From Lachnospiraceae bacterium (GTDB lineage Bacteria; Bacillota; Clostridia; Lachnospirales; Lachnospiraceae), in assembly GCA_017412055.1 (NCBI GenBank), contig JAFQOW010000040.1:115434-179433 (forward strand): 64,000 bases of DNA, read 5' to 3'. Of this stretch, positions 8,658 through 17,584 are shown piece after piece (the stretch's first letter is position 1; every line of letters begins with the position of its first letter). Made by a program: the position numbers and the translations under genes. Below the pieces are notes generated by a model, which worked only from the letters and a program-made list of their open reading frames with translations, did not search any database and was not told where the DNA came from.

Positions 8658-9626
8658 CTACCTTATCATCGCCATTTCAATAATTCTTTCCTCAATTATT
8701 CTACTTATATTATTCGCTTCCTCCTCAGCCACATTAGGTATAAATCCCGCTGCCATAGTCGCATGACCACCACCGCCACCATATCCTTTAAGACATTCTC
8801 TAATAACGTTGGCTCCGTCAAGTCTTATCTCTTCATTCCTTACAGAGAACTTAATACCACCTGCTCTATAAGAATACACAACAGAAAATGTAACTTCGTC
8901 TAAAGACATAATAAAATCAGACATAGTTCCAAGTATAGCTTCTCCACAATCCTTGCCAATATTCACTATACCTACATTGCCAAAAACTCTTAAATTATCT
9001 ATAGCTGCTGAATATGCTTTCAAATCATCCATTTGCAATGAACAGCAATCAAATTTTCTGATACAATCTCTATCTGCTTTCTTAAATAGCATATAGAACA
9101 TATCAATGTCCAAATCACTTACTCCTCTAGACAGATTATTTGTATCCATCTTTATACCATATAAAAGTGCTGTTGCCACGCTGACAGGCATCTCTATATT
9201 ATTCTCCACAAAATAGCTTGCGATAATAGAAGAACATGCACCCACATCGCTTCTTATGTCGAAAAATTGATACATATCTGTCTCTTGAAGCTTATGATGA
9301 TCTATACAAGCTACCTCGTCACCTATGAAATCTTCCACATTAGCATTGCCCTTTTGACCATCAACTATAATTATTTTTGATGTCTCATCCATTCTATCTT
9401 CTTCATCGATACGAACTGTAGTGATATTCAAGTCCTCCATCATAGCGATAGTATTTAACTTATCTACCTGTCCCTTATAGCATATTGTAGACTCTATCCC
9501 TTTTGCCTCCAAAAGATATTTCAAGCCATATGCTGATGCCAACGCATCCTGATCTGGATAGTTATGTGTCTGAATATACACACTTTCATCACCTATAATT
9601 TTGATTAATTCCTCTAACTTTGTCAT
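8658..9626 (-). CDS. DHH/DHHA1 family phosphoesterase (NrnA/pAp-phosphatase-like)
   Basis: A 322-residue cytoplasmic phosphoesterase. The DHH domain shows DQDALASAYGLKYLL (Asp25/Asp27), VDGQKGN (Asp89) and the name motif DHH at 109-111. The C-terminal DHHA1 domain ends with the glycine-rich GYGGGGGHATMAAGF. These are the Mn-binding and substrate-binding motifs of nanoRNase/pAp phosphatases and related enzymes, so the substrate could be short RNA, pAp or a cyclic dinucleotide product. An AGGAGG site precedes the ATG. It follows the PD-(D/E)XK-like gene by 28 bp and is the last gene of that operon. Confidence 0.85.
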   Translation of the reverse strand: MTKLEELIKIIGDESVYIQTHNYPDQDALASAYGLKYLLEAKGIESTICYKGQVDKLNTIAMMEDLNITTVRIDEEDRMDETSKIIIVDGQKGNANVEDFIGDEVACIDHHKLQETDMYQFFDIRSDVGACSSIIASYFVENNIEMPVSVATALLYGIKMDTNNLSRGVSDLDIDMFYMLFKKADRDCIRKFDCCSLQMDDLKAYSAAIDNLRVFGNVGIVNIGKDCGEAILGTMSDFIMSLDEVTFSVVYSYRAGGIKFSVRNEEIRLDGANVIRECLKGYGGGGGHATMAAGFIPNVAEEEANNISRIIEERIIEMAMIR

Positions 9627-9654
9627 ATGTTCCTCCTAAGTACCATTATTTATT

Positions 9655-10485
9655 CTACCAATATAACTGCATGCATTTTTCTGCAGTTTCACTATCTACA
9701 TTAAATTTATCCTTTACTAATTGAAAAACCTTATCCCAAGAACCACCACACTCTTTACTTGATTCTATCATACACTTTATTCCCTCGTTCCTTGCTTCTT
9801 TTAAATCATCAGCCCATAATTCTCTCAATGCCTCGCACATATTTGTTGCCTCCTTAAACCTCTCTTTATTTGCTCGCACAATTACATTCATTATTGATTT
9901 ATATAACTCCTCATGCTCATGTGCCCCATATTCTTCTGATAATCTATCTATAGTTACTATATCTTCTAAATCATTTGTCAAACACTTCAACCATAAATTC
10001 TCTTTTTCCAGTAATTCAGATGTAACCAATAATTGCATAGGTACTATATCTTTAGTTATATAATATATCCCTTCATCTGTTTTTTCAAGACCCAAGCCCC
10101 TTATTTTCCTTAAATGGTCAACTAAGTCCTTTGGATATTTTCTACAGACAAACGTTATCGTTAAATCAGTAATTTTTATACTATCTACCGTTTTAGCCTC
10201 AGATTTATAAAAACAAGTATATCCATATACCTTATAAAAATCATCTATGGACAAATAATCTGTAGGACTCTTATACTCAACAATGTTATATTTCTTAAAT
10301 ATTCTACCTATATTTTTATGTATTACATCCTCTGCAATTTTTTTAATCACAAGAACATCTATCTGCATTGGTTTCTTACTAAGATTATGCTCACTCTCAA
10401 AAATCAGTTTATCAGATTCTCTATAAAATTCAATTTGTATTCCAGCATAAAATGCCGGATGCCATTGTAACAACCTATTATCCAT
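9655..10485 (-). CDS. Putative PD-(D/E)XK nuclease-like protein
   Basis: A 276-residue soluble protein without signal peptide. Near the N-terminus it has QIDVLVIKK followed about 30 residues later by NIVEYKSPTDYLSIDDFYK, a D-(X)n-ExK arrangement like the Rpn/PDDEXK transposase-type nucleases. The middle is a beta-rich region and the C-terminus is helical. I infer nuclease ancestry from the motif only. The chosen ATG at 10485 has AAGGGGG upstream and lies 16 bp behind the exported 833-aa protein. An upstream in-frame start would overlap that gene. Confidence 0.55.
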   Translation of the reverse strand: MDNRLLQWHPAFYAGIQIEFYRESDKLIFESEHNLSKKPMQIDVLVIKKIAEDVIHKNIGRIFKKYNIVEYKSPTDYLSIDDFYKVYGYTCFYKSEAKTVDSIKITDLTITFVCRKYPKDLVDHLRKIRGLGLEKTDEGIYYITKDIVPMQLLVTSELLEKENLWLKCLTNDLEDIVTIDRLSEEYGAHEHEELYKSIMNVIVRANKERFKEATNMCEALRELWADDLKEARNEGIKCMIESSKECGGSWDKVFQLVKDKFNVDSETAEKCMQLYW

Positions 10486-10501
10486 ATTCTCTTTTACCCC
10501 C

Positions 10502-13003
10502 TTAATGTGTCCCCGACACTTCATAATCATAATACCCATCCTCTGCCAAACCAATTTTAATAAATGTCCCCAAAGGAAGCTCTTTTCCGCCTTCTTCCTT
10601 TAGCCACATATTACAATATCCATTCTTCGCATTTTCCTCATTGATATAGCAAATATATCCCTCTCCATCCTTATATCTTATAAATTCTGCTGCCACATAC
10701 AAGCTATCTGACCTTATAACTATATCCTCTATTCGGTTTTCATGTATAGCATTCTTTATATCTTCCACAGTAGTTTTTGCACTTACGATAATATACTCAG
10801 AGGCCATTTGCTTTTCCTTTTTCCAAGTCCCTTTATTTCCATCCAATGTACAATTATCAATATTCCATATTTCCTCATTCTCTACTAGACGCAGACTCTC
10901 TCCGGATAAAACATTTCTATCTTCCACCTCATATATCCATACTGGAACAGTCTCTTCTCCCTTTATAATATAATAATCATAAATGACCTTGATGTAATCC
11001 TCTTCTCCCACATCTCCCAATGTTTTAATTTCCATTACATAATTAGCCCCATGTCCATCTTCACTATACCCTGACATATTAACAGGCATTTCCTTTGGTA
11101 CATACAAAGTGCTATCACAAGCCAAATTAAAATCTTTTATTTTACCTATAAGGCGTACTTTTGCACTAGACTTTGCACCATATTTTTCCATAGATAAATT
11201 TGCATCATTTTCAAGAAGATTGTCTAATACCCCTTGTGGCATATTATATGCCAATGTCCTTGTGGACACGTTATATATGCCCTCTTTATTATCCTGGCAA
11301 ACATATAGCTTTGCATAATACCCTATCACCTCTATAATACTTCCTGCTTCATATCTGCTACCCATATACTCCACGTCAAAATCACAAATTATATGCCTTT
11401 TCCCCACATATTTTCCATAGCTTCTTACTCCATACCCTTTTATGCTTTTATGGATACCAAAATCATTAAAGCTAACTGTCATATATGTTCCCAATACTAC
11501 ATCTGACATAGTTGGATTTACAGCCTGATTAAGCTCCTTTTCCCCTTGAAGATTTTCCTTACACACTACAGGTGTATGAACCTTCACCGGATTTAGTCCT
11601 GACATATTGTAGCTAATACTATTACCTACTGCATCCCTATAAACATAATTTCCATCTATTACATAACCTTCTCCATTCAAGGTTTTTTTGTCTATAACAA
11701 GTCCTTCTGCCTTTAAAGAAATATTATCCACACTAAAGCTACTAGCCGGCTTAGAAGTTTCTTTTCTCTTTATGTCATCAGACATTACCATACTTCCATT
11801 AACTACTAATTTATCATTTCTAACCTTTAGCTGACTTACCATTTTATCTGCATAATAACTATAATCCTCATCTGGTATAGTTGGCTTTAAATAACTATTA
11901 CTGTTCAATTCCACTGCAGGTATATTCACAGATATATTGTCGTATCCAAGCATATGACCATATAATCCATCATACTTAACTGTCCCCGCATCTATACTAG
12001 TCAAACTGTTATTGCCGTTAGTGACAGTATATTTCTTACTGAATAAATCACTTTGCAGCTCCATAGCCACCAGTTTTTTTTCTTCAAATTTCTTGTATTG
12101 ATAATAAGTAAAATATCTATCGACTAAATAATACTTTTTTATCACCTTTGTTTCTTCCTGCTTCACTCCATAATAATCAGTCCACTTTAATTTATATGTA
12201 ACAGGGACCATTACACATATAGACATTTTTCCTGTTACTTTATCCACATAGAATTTATATAATCCACTACTTGCGCTTCCGTTAACATATAATTCCTCTC
12301 CTCCAGGAATACCTTTTTCAATATCATACTCATATGCACCATTTGAAGACGAAGATAATATAGAATTAGAAATACCCATCTGTTCTGTGTTGATAATATT
12401 CATACTTGTGGCCAGGGGCTTATACAAAACTGGAAACTCCACCGACATACCAAAATTAACAAGAAGACTTTGTGGCGATGCCCATTCTCTTGCCCCTGCT
12501 ATACCCTTATAATCAAAATACACCTCCCCCGTATAAGCTCCACCTGAATACAAAAAACCTTTCTGCACACCCTTCTCAATAACAGTCATCACGCTATCAA
12601 TATATACCGTATCACCATATTTATTAAGCACATTGTACCATTCCATAGAAACGGTTTTTATAGCATTTAAGATTTCCTCTTTGTCTGACCTATAATAACA
12701 ATACACATATTTACTATTATTTGGGTCAACCTCATCAGGTTTATAATTGCTTTTTGTCACGACTACATACTGCTGTCCTGCTGCATCTATGGGCATATCA
12801 TAGCGCTTAATAATCCAACCGATAGTATAATATTTCACGCTACCCGTCGCTTTTTTCTCCCTTGTAATATAATACAGGTTTCCATCGTTATCAAAATACA
12901 GTTCCTCATTTGCTTTTGCTATAATGGGACTTAAGCCGAATATGGCAAGAAAAAAAATAGTACCCACAAGAATACCACTTAACTTAAAAATTTTTGATTT
13001 CAT
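10502..13003 (-). CDS. Large exported protein of unknown function
   Basis: An 833-residue protein with a clear signal peptide (hydrophobic core about residues 8-28, likely cut after AKA) and no sortase motif or C-terminal anchor that I can see. The rest is beta-strand rich with many Tyr, Gly and Asn residues and no recognised domain. Several segments look like repeated short strands, as in cell-surface proteins. The start at 13003 is supported by AAGGAG four bases upstream; the track-type start at 13039 lacks one. It leads an operon with the PD-(D/E)XK-like gene and the DHH phosphoesterase, an odd mix of one secreted and two cytosolic products. Confidence 0.65.
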   Translation of the reverse strand: MKSKIFKLSGILVGTIFFLAIFGLSPIIAKANEELYFDNDGNLYYITREKKATGSVKYYTIGWIIKRYDMPIDAAGQQYVVVTKSNYKPDEVDPNNSKYVYCYYRSDKEEILNAIKTVSMEWYNVLNKYGDTVYIDSVMTVIEKGVQKGFLYSGGAYTGEVYFDYKGIAGAREWASPQSLLVNFGMSVEFPVLYKPLATSMNIINTEQMGISNSILSSSSNGAYEYDIEKGIPGGEELYVNGSASSGLYKFYVDKVTGKMSICVMVPVTYKLKWTDYYGVKQEETKVIKKYYLVDRYFTYYQYKKFEEKKLVAMELQSDLFSKKYTVTNGNNSLTSIDAGTVKYDGLYGHMLGYDNISVNIPAVELNSNSYLKPTIPDEDYSYYADKMVSQLKVRNDKLVVNGSMVMSDDIKRKETSKPASSFSVDNISLKAEGLVIDKKTLNGEGYVIDGNYVYRDAVGNSISYNMSGLNPVKVHTPVVCKENLQGEKELNQAVNPTMSDVVLGTYMTVSFNDFGIHKSIKGYGVRSYGKYVGKRHIICDFDVEYMGSRYEAGSIIEVIGYYAKLYVCQDNKEGIYNVSTRTLAYNMPQGVLDNLLENDANLSMEKYGAKSSAKVRLIGKIKDFNLACDSTLYVPKEMPVNMSGYSEDGHGANYVMEIKTLGDVGEEDYIKVIYDYYIIKGEETVPVWIYEVEDRNVLSGESLRLVENEEIWNIDNCTLDGNKGTWKKEKQMASEYIIVSAKTTVEDIKNAIHENRIEDIVIRSDSLYVAAEFIRYKDGEGYICYINEENAKNGYCNMWLKEEGGKELPLGTFIKIGLAEDGYYDYEVSGTH

Positions 13004-13083
13004 ATTGCTCCTTTCTCTCTCCCAGAAAAAAGCAACCATTCACTCACATTAATTCTCTAACATCATACCATATAATAAGATGA

Positions 13084-13111
13084 TTGTAAACTACATAAAT
13101 TTTGGTATAAT
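13084..13111 (+). promoter_or_regulatory. Probable sigma-A promoter of the DUF885 gene
   Basis: TTGTAA (13084-13089), a 16-base spacer and a perfect TATAAT (13106-13111) lie about 90 bp upstream of the ATG at 13204. Confidence 0.6.
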
Positions 13112-13203
13112 GTATATATCTATTCAGAGCCTTGTAAATTTATATGGCGAATATGGTACTGAATAGTTATATAACTACTATAAAAATCGAAAGGATATAG
13201 GGG

Positions 13204-15096
13204 ATGAAAAAGAAAATCTATTTAACAAAGCTTGCAGCTTTATCATTATCAGTTATTGTTGCCTTTAGTGCCTGTCATAACAGCCGATTTGATAAGGTTG
13301 GCAAAGAAACAACTTCTTCTATAGAAGAATCTACTGACAATAAATCTACTGAAAAGGAAACTGAGACAAAGGATAATGACAAAAAGCCCGCTCAGTCTAA
13401 TTCCAGCTTAAATCCAAAAGATAAAAAATTTACTGAACAAGAAAAAGCGGTACAGAAAGCCTTTGACGAATATCTTGACGCCGAATATAGGGATTCCTTA
13501 AGCCAAAGCTTAGTTTCTACTCATTTTGAATTAATGAATCCAGAAGCTTTCGGTATAACAGAATATGCTTCCATATGGGGGGATGTCAATTACGGCGAAG
13601 ACATCTCTGAAGAAGAGGCTATGAATAAGGAAGCCATCAAAACATTAAAAGAGTTTAAATACTCATCCTTAACATATGAGCAGCAGCTGACATATGACAC
13701 ATTAATGGCGTACTTAGAAAATTCCACTGACCTGACAAAATATTATTACTACGGCGAGGTATTCTCTCCAAGCTCAGGCGCCCAGTTTGAATTGCCACTT
13801 ATTTTATCAGAGTATGCACTCTATGACGAGGACGATATTAAGGATTATTTGACTGTGCTAGAATCCTGCGACGAATACATGAATTCACTTATTGAATATG
13901 AAAAATGGCGTGGAGCCAAAGGCTACGCTATGACAGATAAAGCCATAGATGATGTCATAGGACAATGCGAAGATATTTTAGCAGCCACTGAGCCTGCTTT
14001 CGTTACAGTTATTTCTGAAAGCATTGATAAATGTAGCTTTATCGACGATGCTGCCAAGGCAAATTATAAGGCTACCATCAAACAGCTTGCTATAGACAAC
14101 TTTATACCAGCATACAATAATCTAAAAACAGAGCTTGCCACGTTAAAGGGCTTGCGTTCTGTAGAAGGTGGATTGTGCAATTATGAAGATGGCGATAAAT
14201 ACTACACTGCCCTTCTTCGTCAGTATGTAGGCTCTCCAAAAAACCCAAGAGAACTTATAACTGCCATAGATGAGGCTCTATATGAACACATATTAAGAAT
14301 CAGCCTCATCTATTCTAAAGACAGTGAACTATACACTAAGCTTGAAGGTCCTCTTAATTATGTAGAAACAGAACCTGATAAAATACTTGCACACCTTACA
14401 GATAAATTAAAAAAGAATTTTCCAACTCCTGCTACTACAGACTACGACTTAAAATATGTAGCAAAATCCATGGAAAGCTCATCAAACCCTGCATTTTACC
14501 TGATTCCTCCATATGATAATTCTGATAGAAATATCATATACGTAAATCCAAGCGAGGAATATAAGGATATGGACTTATTGCCTTTACTTGCCCACGAAGG
14601 ATTTCCTGGACATTTATACCAGCACACATATTTCTTAAGCCTTAATCCTCACCCAATTCGTACATTGTTAAGCTTCAATGGTTACTCAGAGGGCTGGGCT
14701 AAATATGTAGAACACTATTCTTATGAATGGTCTGGTCTTGATTCATCTGTAGCTGATATGCTGGCAGTTAACGACCAGTTTGGTTTTGCAATACACAGCC
14801 GAGTAGACTTAGGTGTAAATTATGAAGGTTGGGATGTTGAAGACATCGAAAAATTTCTTGCAAATTATGTGGGCGATACATCTATCGCCGAAGAATTATA
14901 CGAAATATCTATAAATGACCCTGGCATATATCTTCAGTATTATGTGGGAGAGCTTGAATTAAACGAGCTTTACGAAGAAGCCCAAGATTTACTAGATGAT
15001 GATTTTAATGAAAAAGATTTTCATGAATTTTTCTTATCAGTTGGACCAACTTATTTTGAATTGATACAAGAACGTATGTATATGTGGATTGATTAG
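13204..15096 (+). CDS. DUF885 family lipoprotein, putative metallopeptidase
   Basis: A 630-residue exported lipoprotein: signal peptide, lipobox AFSAC (Cys24), then a 60-residue Ser/Thr/Lys/Glu-rich linker. The core is a DUF885 domain with the zincin-like signature LLAHEGFPGHLYQH near residue 464 and a conserved downstream SEGWAKYVEHYSYE. Family members are presumed cell-envelope metallopeptidases or carboxypeptidases. It is one of the few plus-strand genes in the first 37 kb, is transcribed alone from its own promoter, and is followed by a strong terminator. Confidence 0.85.
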   Translation: MKKKIYLTKLAALSLSVIVAFSACHNSRFDKVGKETTSSIEESTDNKSTEKETETKDNDKKPAQSNSSLNPKDKKFTEQEKAVQKAFDEYLDAEYRDSLSQSLVSTHFELMNPEAFGITEYASIWGDVNYGEDISEEEAMNKEAIKTLKEFKYSSLTYEQQLTYDTLMAYLENSTDLTKYYYYGEVFSPSSGAQFELPLILSEYALYDEDDIKDYLTVLESCDEYMNSLIEYEKWRGAKGYAMTDKAIDDVIGQCEDILAATEPAFVTVISESIDKCSFIDDAAKANYKATIKQLAIDNFIPAYNNLKTELATLKGLRSVEGGLCNYEDGDKYYTALLRQYVGSPKNPRELITAIDEALYEHILRISLIYSKDSELYTKLEGPLNYVETEPDKILAHLTDKLKKNFPTPATTDYDLKYVAKSMESSSNPAFYLIPPYDNSDRNIIYVNPSEEYKDMDLLPLLAHEGFPGHLYQHTYFLSLNPHPIRTLLSFNGYSEGWAKYVEHYSYEWSGLDSSVADMLAVNDQFGFAIHSRVDLGVNYEGWDVEDIEKFLANYVGDTSIAEELYEISINDPGIYLQYYVGELELNELYEEAQDLLDDDFNEKDFHEFFLSVGPTYFELIQERMYMWID

Positions 15097-15099
15097 AAG

Positions 15100-15150
15100 A
15101 GAGAATCTCCCATGGGAGATTCTCTCCGCCTGCGGCGGAGCGTTTTTTTT
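15100..15150 (+). terminator. Double-hairpin terminator after the DUF885 gene
   Basis: A perfect 26-bp palindrome centred on CATG (15100-15125) is followed by a GC-rich hairpin TCCGCC-TGC-GGCGGA (15125-15139) and an eight-T run (15143-15150). Confidence 0.85.
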
Positions 15151-15193
15151 ATCATATAGAAAACGTTCTTACAAAGAACTTTTCTATATGATA
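15135..15193 (+). repeat. Dispersed hairpin repeat, copy 1 (GCGGAGCG + T-run + long AT palindrome)
   Basis: GCGGAGCG and a T-run are directly followed by a 14-bp perfect inverted repeat (15150-15163 with 15180-15193), with an inner GTTCT/AGAAC stem. The same layout, with compensating changes in the arms, occurs at 63810-63863. This indicates a dispersed repeat family rather than a unique terminator. Confidence 0.6.
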
Positions 15194-15219
15194 AAAAGGA
15201 CTAGGCAACTGCCTAGTCC
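15193..15219 (-). terminator. Intrinsic terminator of the marR operon
   Basis: A 10-bp perfect stem GGACTAGGCA/TGCCTAGTCC (15198-15219) is followed by five Ts on the minus strand. The stem overlaps the stop codon of the 50-aa gene. Confidence 0.85.
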
Positions 15220-15365
15220 TTATCTATATGCTTCTCAATATAATCTTCACATCTTCTTTGAGATGCCTTCATCTCTTCTGTCATCATATCGTCTGTGAAT
15301 TTAATCTCACCCAACTCTGAAAGGGCATTCTGTAAATCATCTAAGTTAATTAAATTTCTATCCAT
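15213..15365 (-). CDS. Small acidic protein (50 aa) downstream of marR
   Basis: A 50-residue ORF beginning MDRNLINLDDLQNALSELG and ending EDYIEKHIDKD; soluble, acidic and helical, with no signal peptide. An almost ideal site AAGGAGGT lies five bases before the ATG, and the gene is 18 bp behind marR with a shared terminator, which argues that it is real. Function is unknown; the operon position suggests a partner or modulator of the MarR-type regulator. Confidence 0.75.
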   Translation of the reverse strand: MDRNLINLDDLQNALSELGEIKFTDDMMTEEMKASQRRCEDYIEKHIDKD

Positions 15366-15383
15366 CTCGTACCTCCTTTATAT

Positions 15384-15836
15384 TTAATGATTCCAATCTC
15401 TAAAGAATCCAACTAAATTCTCTAAAGCTTTAACCAAAACATTTGCTTCTTCTGTACTTAATCCGTTAATAGTTGCATGTATCATCTCTCTGTGAAACTT
15501 TGCATGATGTTCATATGCCTTACGTCCCTTATCACTAAGAGAAATATATACAACCCTTCTGTCCTTTTCACTTCTCTCTCTGTCTACATATCCTTTTTTT
15601 ACAAGATTGTTAATAGCAATAGTAAGTGTTCCCACTGTAACGGATAATGCTTTAGCCACCTGGGACATATTCTTTGGTTCAGTTATACCTATAGCCTCTA
15701 TAATGTGCATATCATTGTTGCTAATATCCTTAAATTCTTCAGTGATAATAGCTTTTTCTTCAATATGCATAATGTCATTAAACAGCTTTACCAACACTTC
15801 ATTAAAAGTATCGTACACTCTATCTTCCGAATTCAT
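15384..15836 (-). CDS. MarR family transcriptional regulator
   Basis: A 150-residue winged-helix regulator. The DNA-binding region reads NNDMHIIEAIG, MSQVAKALSVTVGTLTIAIN and the wing VDRERSEKDRRVVYISLS, flanked by dimerisation helices. Such proteins usually repress nearby genes and respond to small ligands. Here the only co-transcribed gene is the 50-aa ORF. From memory, FabT-like regulators start similarly (MN...D..FN.VLV..FN.I), so a role in lipid metabolism is possible but unproven. Confidence 0.9.
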   Translation of the reverse strand: MNSEDRVYDTFNEVLVKLFNDIMHIEEKAIITEEFKDISNNDMHIIEAIGITEPKNMSQVAKALSVTVGTLTIAINNLVKKGYVDRERSEKDRRVVYISLSDKGRKAYEHHAKFHREMIHATINGLSTEEANVLVKALENLVGFFRDWNH

Positions 15837-15953
15837 CTATGCCTCCTATTGGCCTACGTAGTATCTATTTTCATTCTATCATCTTTTTTTAAATTCTTCC
15901 ACTATAATTTGCTTTATAACAAAATTTTCACATATACATTACCACAAAGACCT

Positions 15954-16796
15954 TTACTTATCCAGCAATGCATCATATATGTCTCTCTTTGACACTCCTC
16001 TATCCTTTGCTACCGCCTTCATAGCCTCCTTCTTATCCATTCCCTTAGATAAATACAGTTCCATATGGTCCTCTATAGTCATTTCTAAAAATGACTGAAT
16101 ACTTGCATCCTTCTTTTCTTTGAAGGTTTTTCCTGCAATTACAAGTACATGCTCTCCCTTTGGTTCTGTCTCCTCATACTCTGCAATAAGCTCAGATATA
16201 GTTGATTTATAAGCTTTTTCATGAAGCTTTGTAAGCTCCTTACATAAAGTAATACTTCTATCGCCAAGCACCTCATATAATTCCTTCAAGGTCTTTAATA
16301 AATGGTGTGGTGCCTCGTATATTATCATCGTTCTTGTCTCTTCCTTAAGCTCCTCAAGAACTAATGCTCTCTCCTTCTTATCTGAAGGCAGAAATGCTTC
16401 AAATACAAATCTTCTTGTAGCCTGTCCTGACATAGTAAGTGCTGTTATACAAGCCGCTGGTCCTGGAACAGATGAAACCTCTATGCCTGCATCTATGCAC
16501 TGACGCACAAGCTCCTCACCAGGGTCAGAAATACCCGGTGTTCCTGCATCTGTAATAAGTGCAATATTCTTACCGTTTAGCATTTCATTTACAAGATATT
16601 TTGCCTTATCCACCTTATTATATTCATGATAGCTGGTCATAGGTGTCTTTATCTCAAAATGATTGAGAAGCTTGATACTATGTCTAGTATCCTCAGCTCC
16701 TATTAAATCCACCTCTTTTAAAATTCTTAAAACTCTAAAGGTAATGTCCTCAAGATTACCGATAGGAGTCGCACATAAATATAACTTTCCAGCCAT
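15954..16796 (-). CDS. rsmI: 16S rRNA (cytidine-1402 2'-O) methyltransferase RsmI
   Basis: A 280-residue SAM-dependent methyltransferase of the tetrapyrrole-methylase fold that modifies C1402 in the 16S rRNA decoding centre. Signature segments are GKLYLCATPIGNLEDIT at the N-terminus, DLIGAEDTRHS, LITDAGTPGISDPGE, VPGPAACITALTMSG and IIYEAPHHL. The C-terminus ends in the helical tail KDRGVSKRDIYDALL. The ATG at 16796 follows AAGGAG by five bases. It is the last gene of the holB-ricT-trmN6-rsmI series. Confidence 0.95.
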   Translation of the reverse strand: MAGKLYLCATPIGNLEDITFRVLRILKEVDLIGAEDTRHSIKLLNHFEIKTPMTSYHEYNKVDKAKYLVNEMLNGKNIALITDAGTPGISDPGEELVRQCIDAGIEVSSVPGPAACITALTMSGQATRRFVFEAFLPSDKKERALVLEELKEETRTMIIYEAPHHLLKTLKELYEVLGDRSITLCKELTKLHEKAYKSTISELIAEYEETEPKGEHVLVIAGKTFKEKKDASIQSFLEMTIEDHMELYLSKGMDKKEAMKAVAKDRGVSKRDIYDALLDK

Positions 16797-16846
16797 CTTT
16801 TTCTCCTTATAACTATACAAAATGAGCCGCCAAGCAGCCCATTAAG

Positions 16847-17584
16847 TTACTCATTTCCATACATTTCTAATAATTCTTCTGTATATACATTTACATCCTT
16901 ATATACTATAAGTGGCTTCTCTATCTTAACCATAGATTTTCCACCCTTTAATGCTTCGATAAGAACCATATTAGCTTCCTTATCCTCATAAGGATGAACA
17001 AATCTAATTCTTTTAGGCTCTAATTTATAATTCTTCATAGCCTGTATAATCTCCACAAGTCTATGCGGTCTATGAACCATATACAATCGTCCATTTTGCT
17101 TAAGTACACCGGAAGCCTCTCTTACCACATCATCCAAGGTACATAAAACCTCATGTCTGGCGATAGCCTTTGGCATATCTGGATTCTTGATTCCATGAAG
17201 GTCATTCATATAAGGTGGATTTACTGTAACCACATTAAAAATATTTTTTCCAAATATACTTGTAGCTTCCTTAATATCACCCTCCACGATATCAATCTTT
17301 TCGCAAAGATTATTAAGCGCTACACTTCTTCCAGCCATTTTTGCACTCTCCGACTGAATCTCTAGACCAGTAAAATGCTTTCCTTCTGTCTTAGCTTCAA
17401 GAAGAATAGGGATAATACCTGTTCCCGTACCCATATCGAGAACATTTTCCCCTTCCCTCACAGTAGCAAAACTACTTAAAAGAACAGCATCCATACCAAA
17501 GCAAAACTTCTCTGGATTTTGAATTATTTTATATCCCTTTCTCTGCAAATCATCTATTCGCTCGGAAGGTAATAAATTAGTCAT
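16847..17584 (-). CDS. trmN6: tRNA1(Val) (adenine-N6)-methyltransferase-like protein (TrmN6/YabB)
   Basis: A 245-residue class I SAM methyltransferase. It has motif I VLDMGTGTGIIPILL and the N6-adenine methyltransferase NPPY motif in VTVNPPYMN, typical of the YfiC/YabB family that modifies A37 of tRNA-Val. The start at 17584 overlaps the ricT end (TGATGACTAA) and has AAGGAA upstream; an ATG at 17605 lies too close to its nearest purine-rich site. It lies between ricT and rsmI as in Bacillus. Confidence 0.88.
   Translation of the reverse strand: MTNLLPSERIDDLQRKGYKIIQNPEKFCFGMDAVLLSSFATVREGENVLDMGTGTGIIPILLEAKTEGKHFTGLEIQSESAKMAGRSVALNNLCEKIDIVEGDIKEATSIFGKNIFNVVTVNPPYMNDLHGIKNPDMPKAIARHEVLCTLDDVVREASGVLKQNGRLYMVHRPHRLVEIIQAMKNYKLEPKRIRFVHPYEDKEANMVLIEALKGGKSMVKIEKPLIVYKDVNVYTEELLEMYGNE

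Noticed and set aside
15089..15298. 69-codon plus-strand ORF after the DUF885 gene
   Set aside because: It runs through two hairpin terminators and opposite the 50-aa gene; no plausible start signal.
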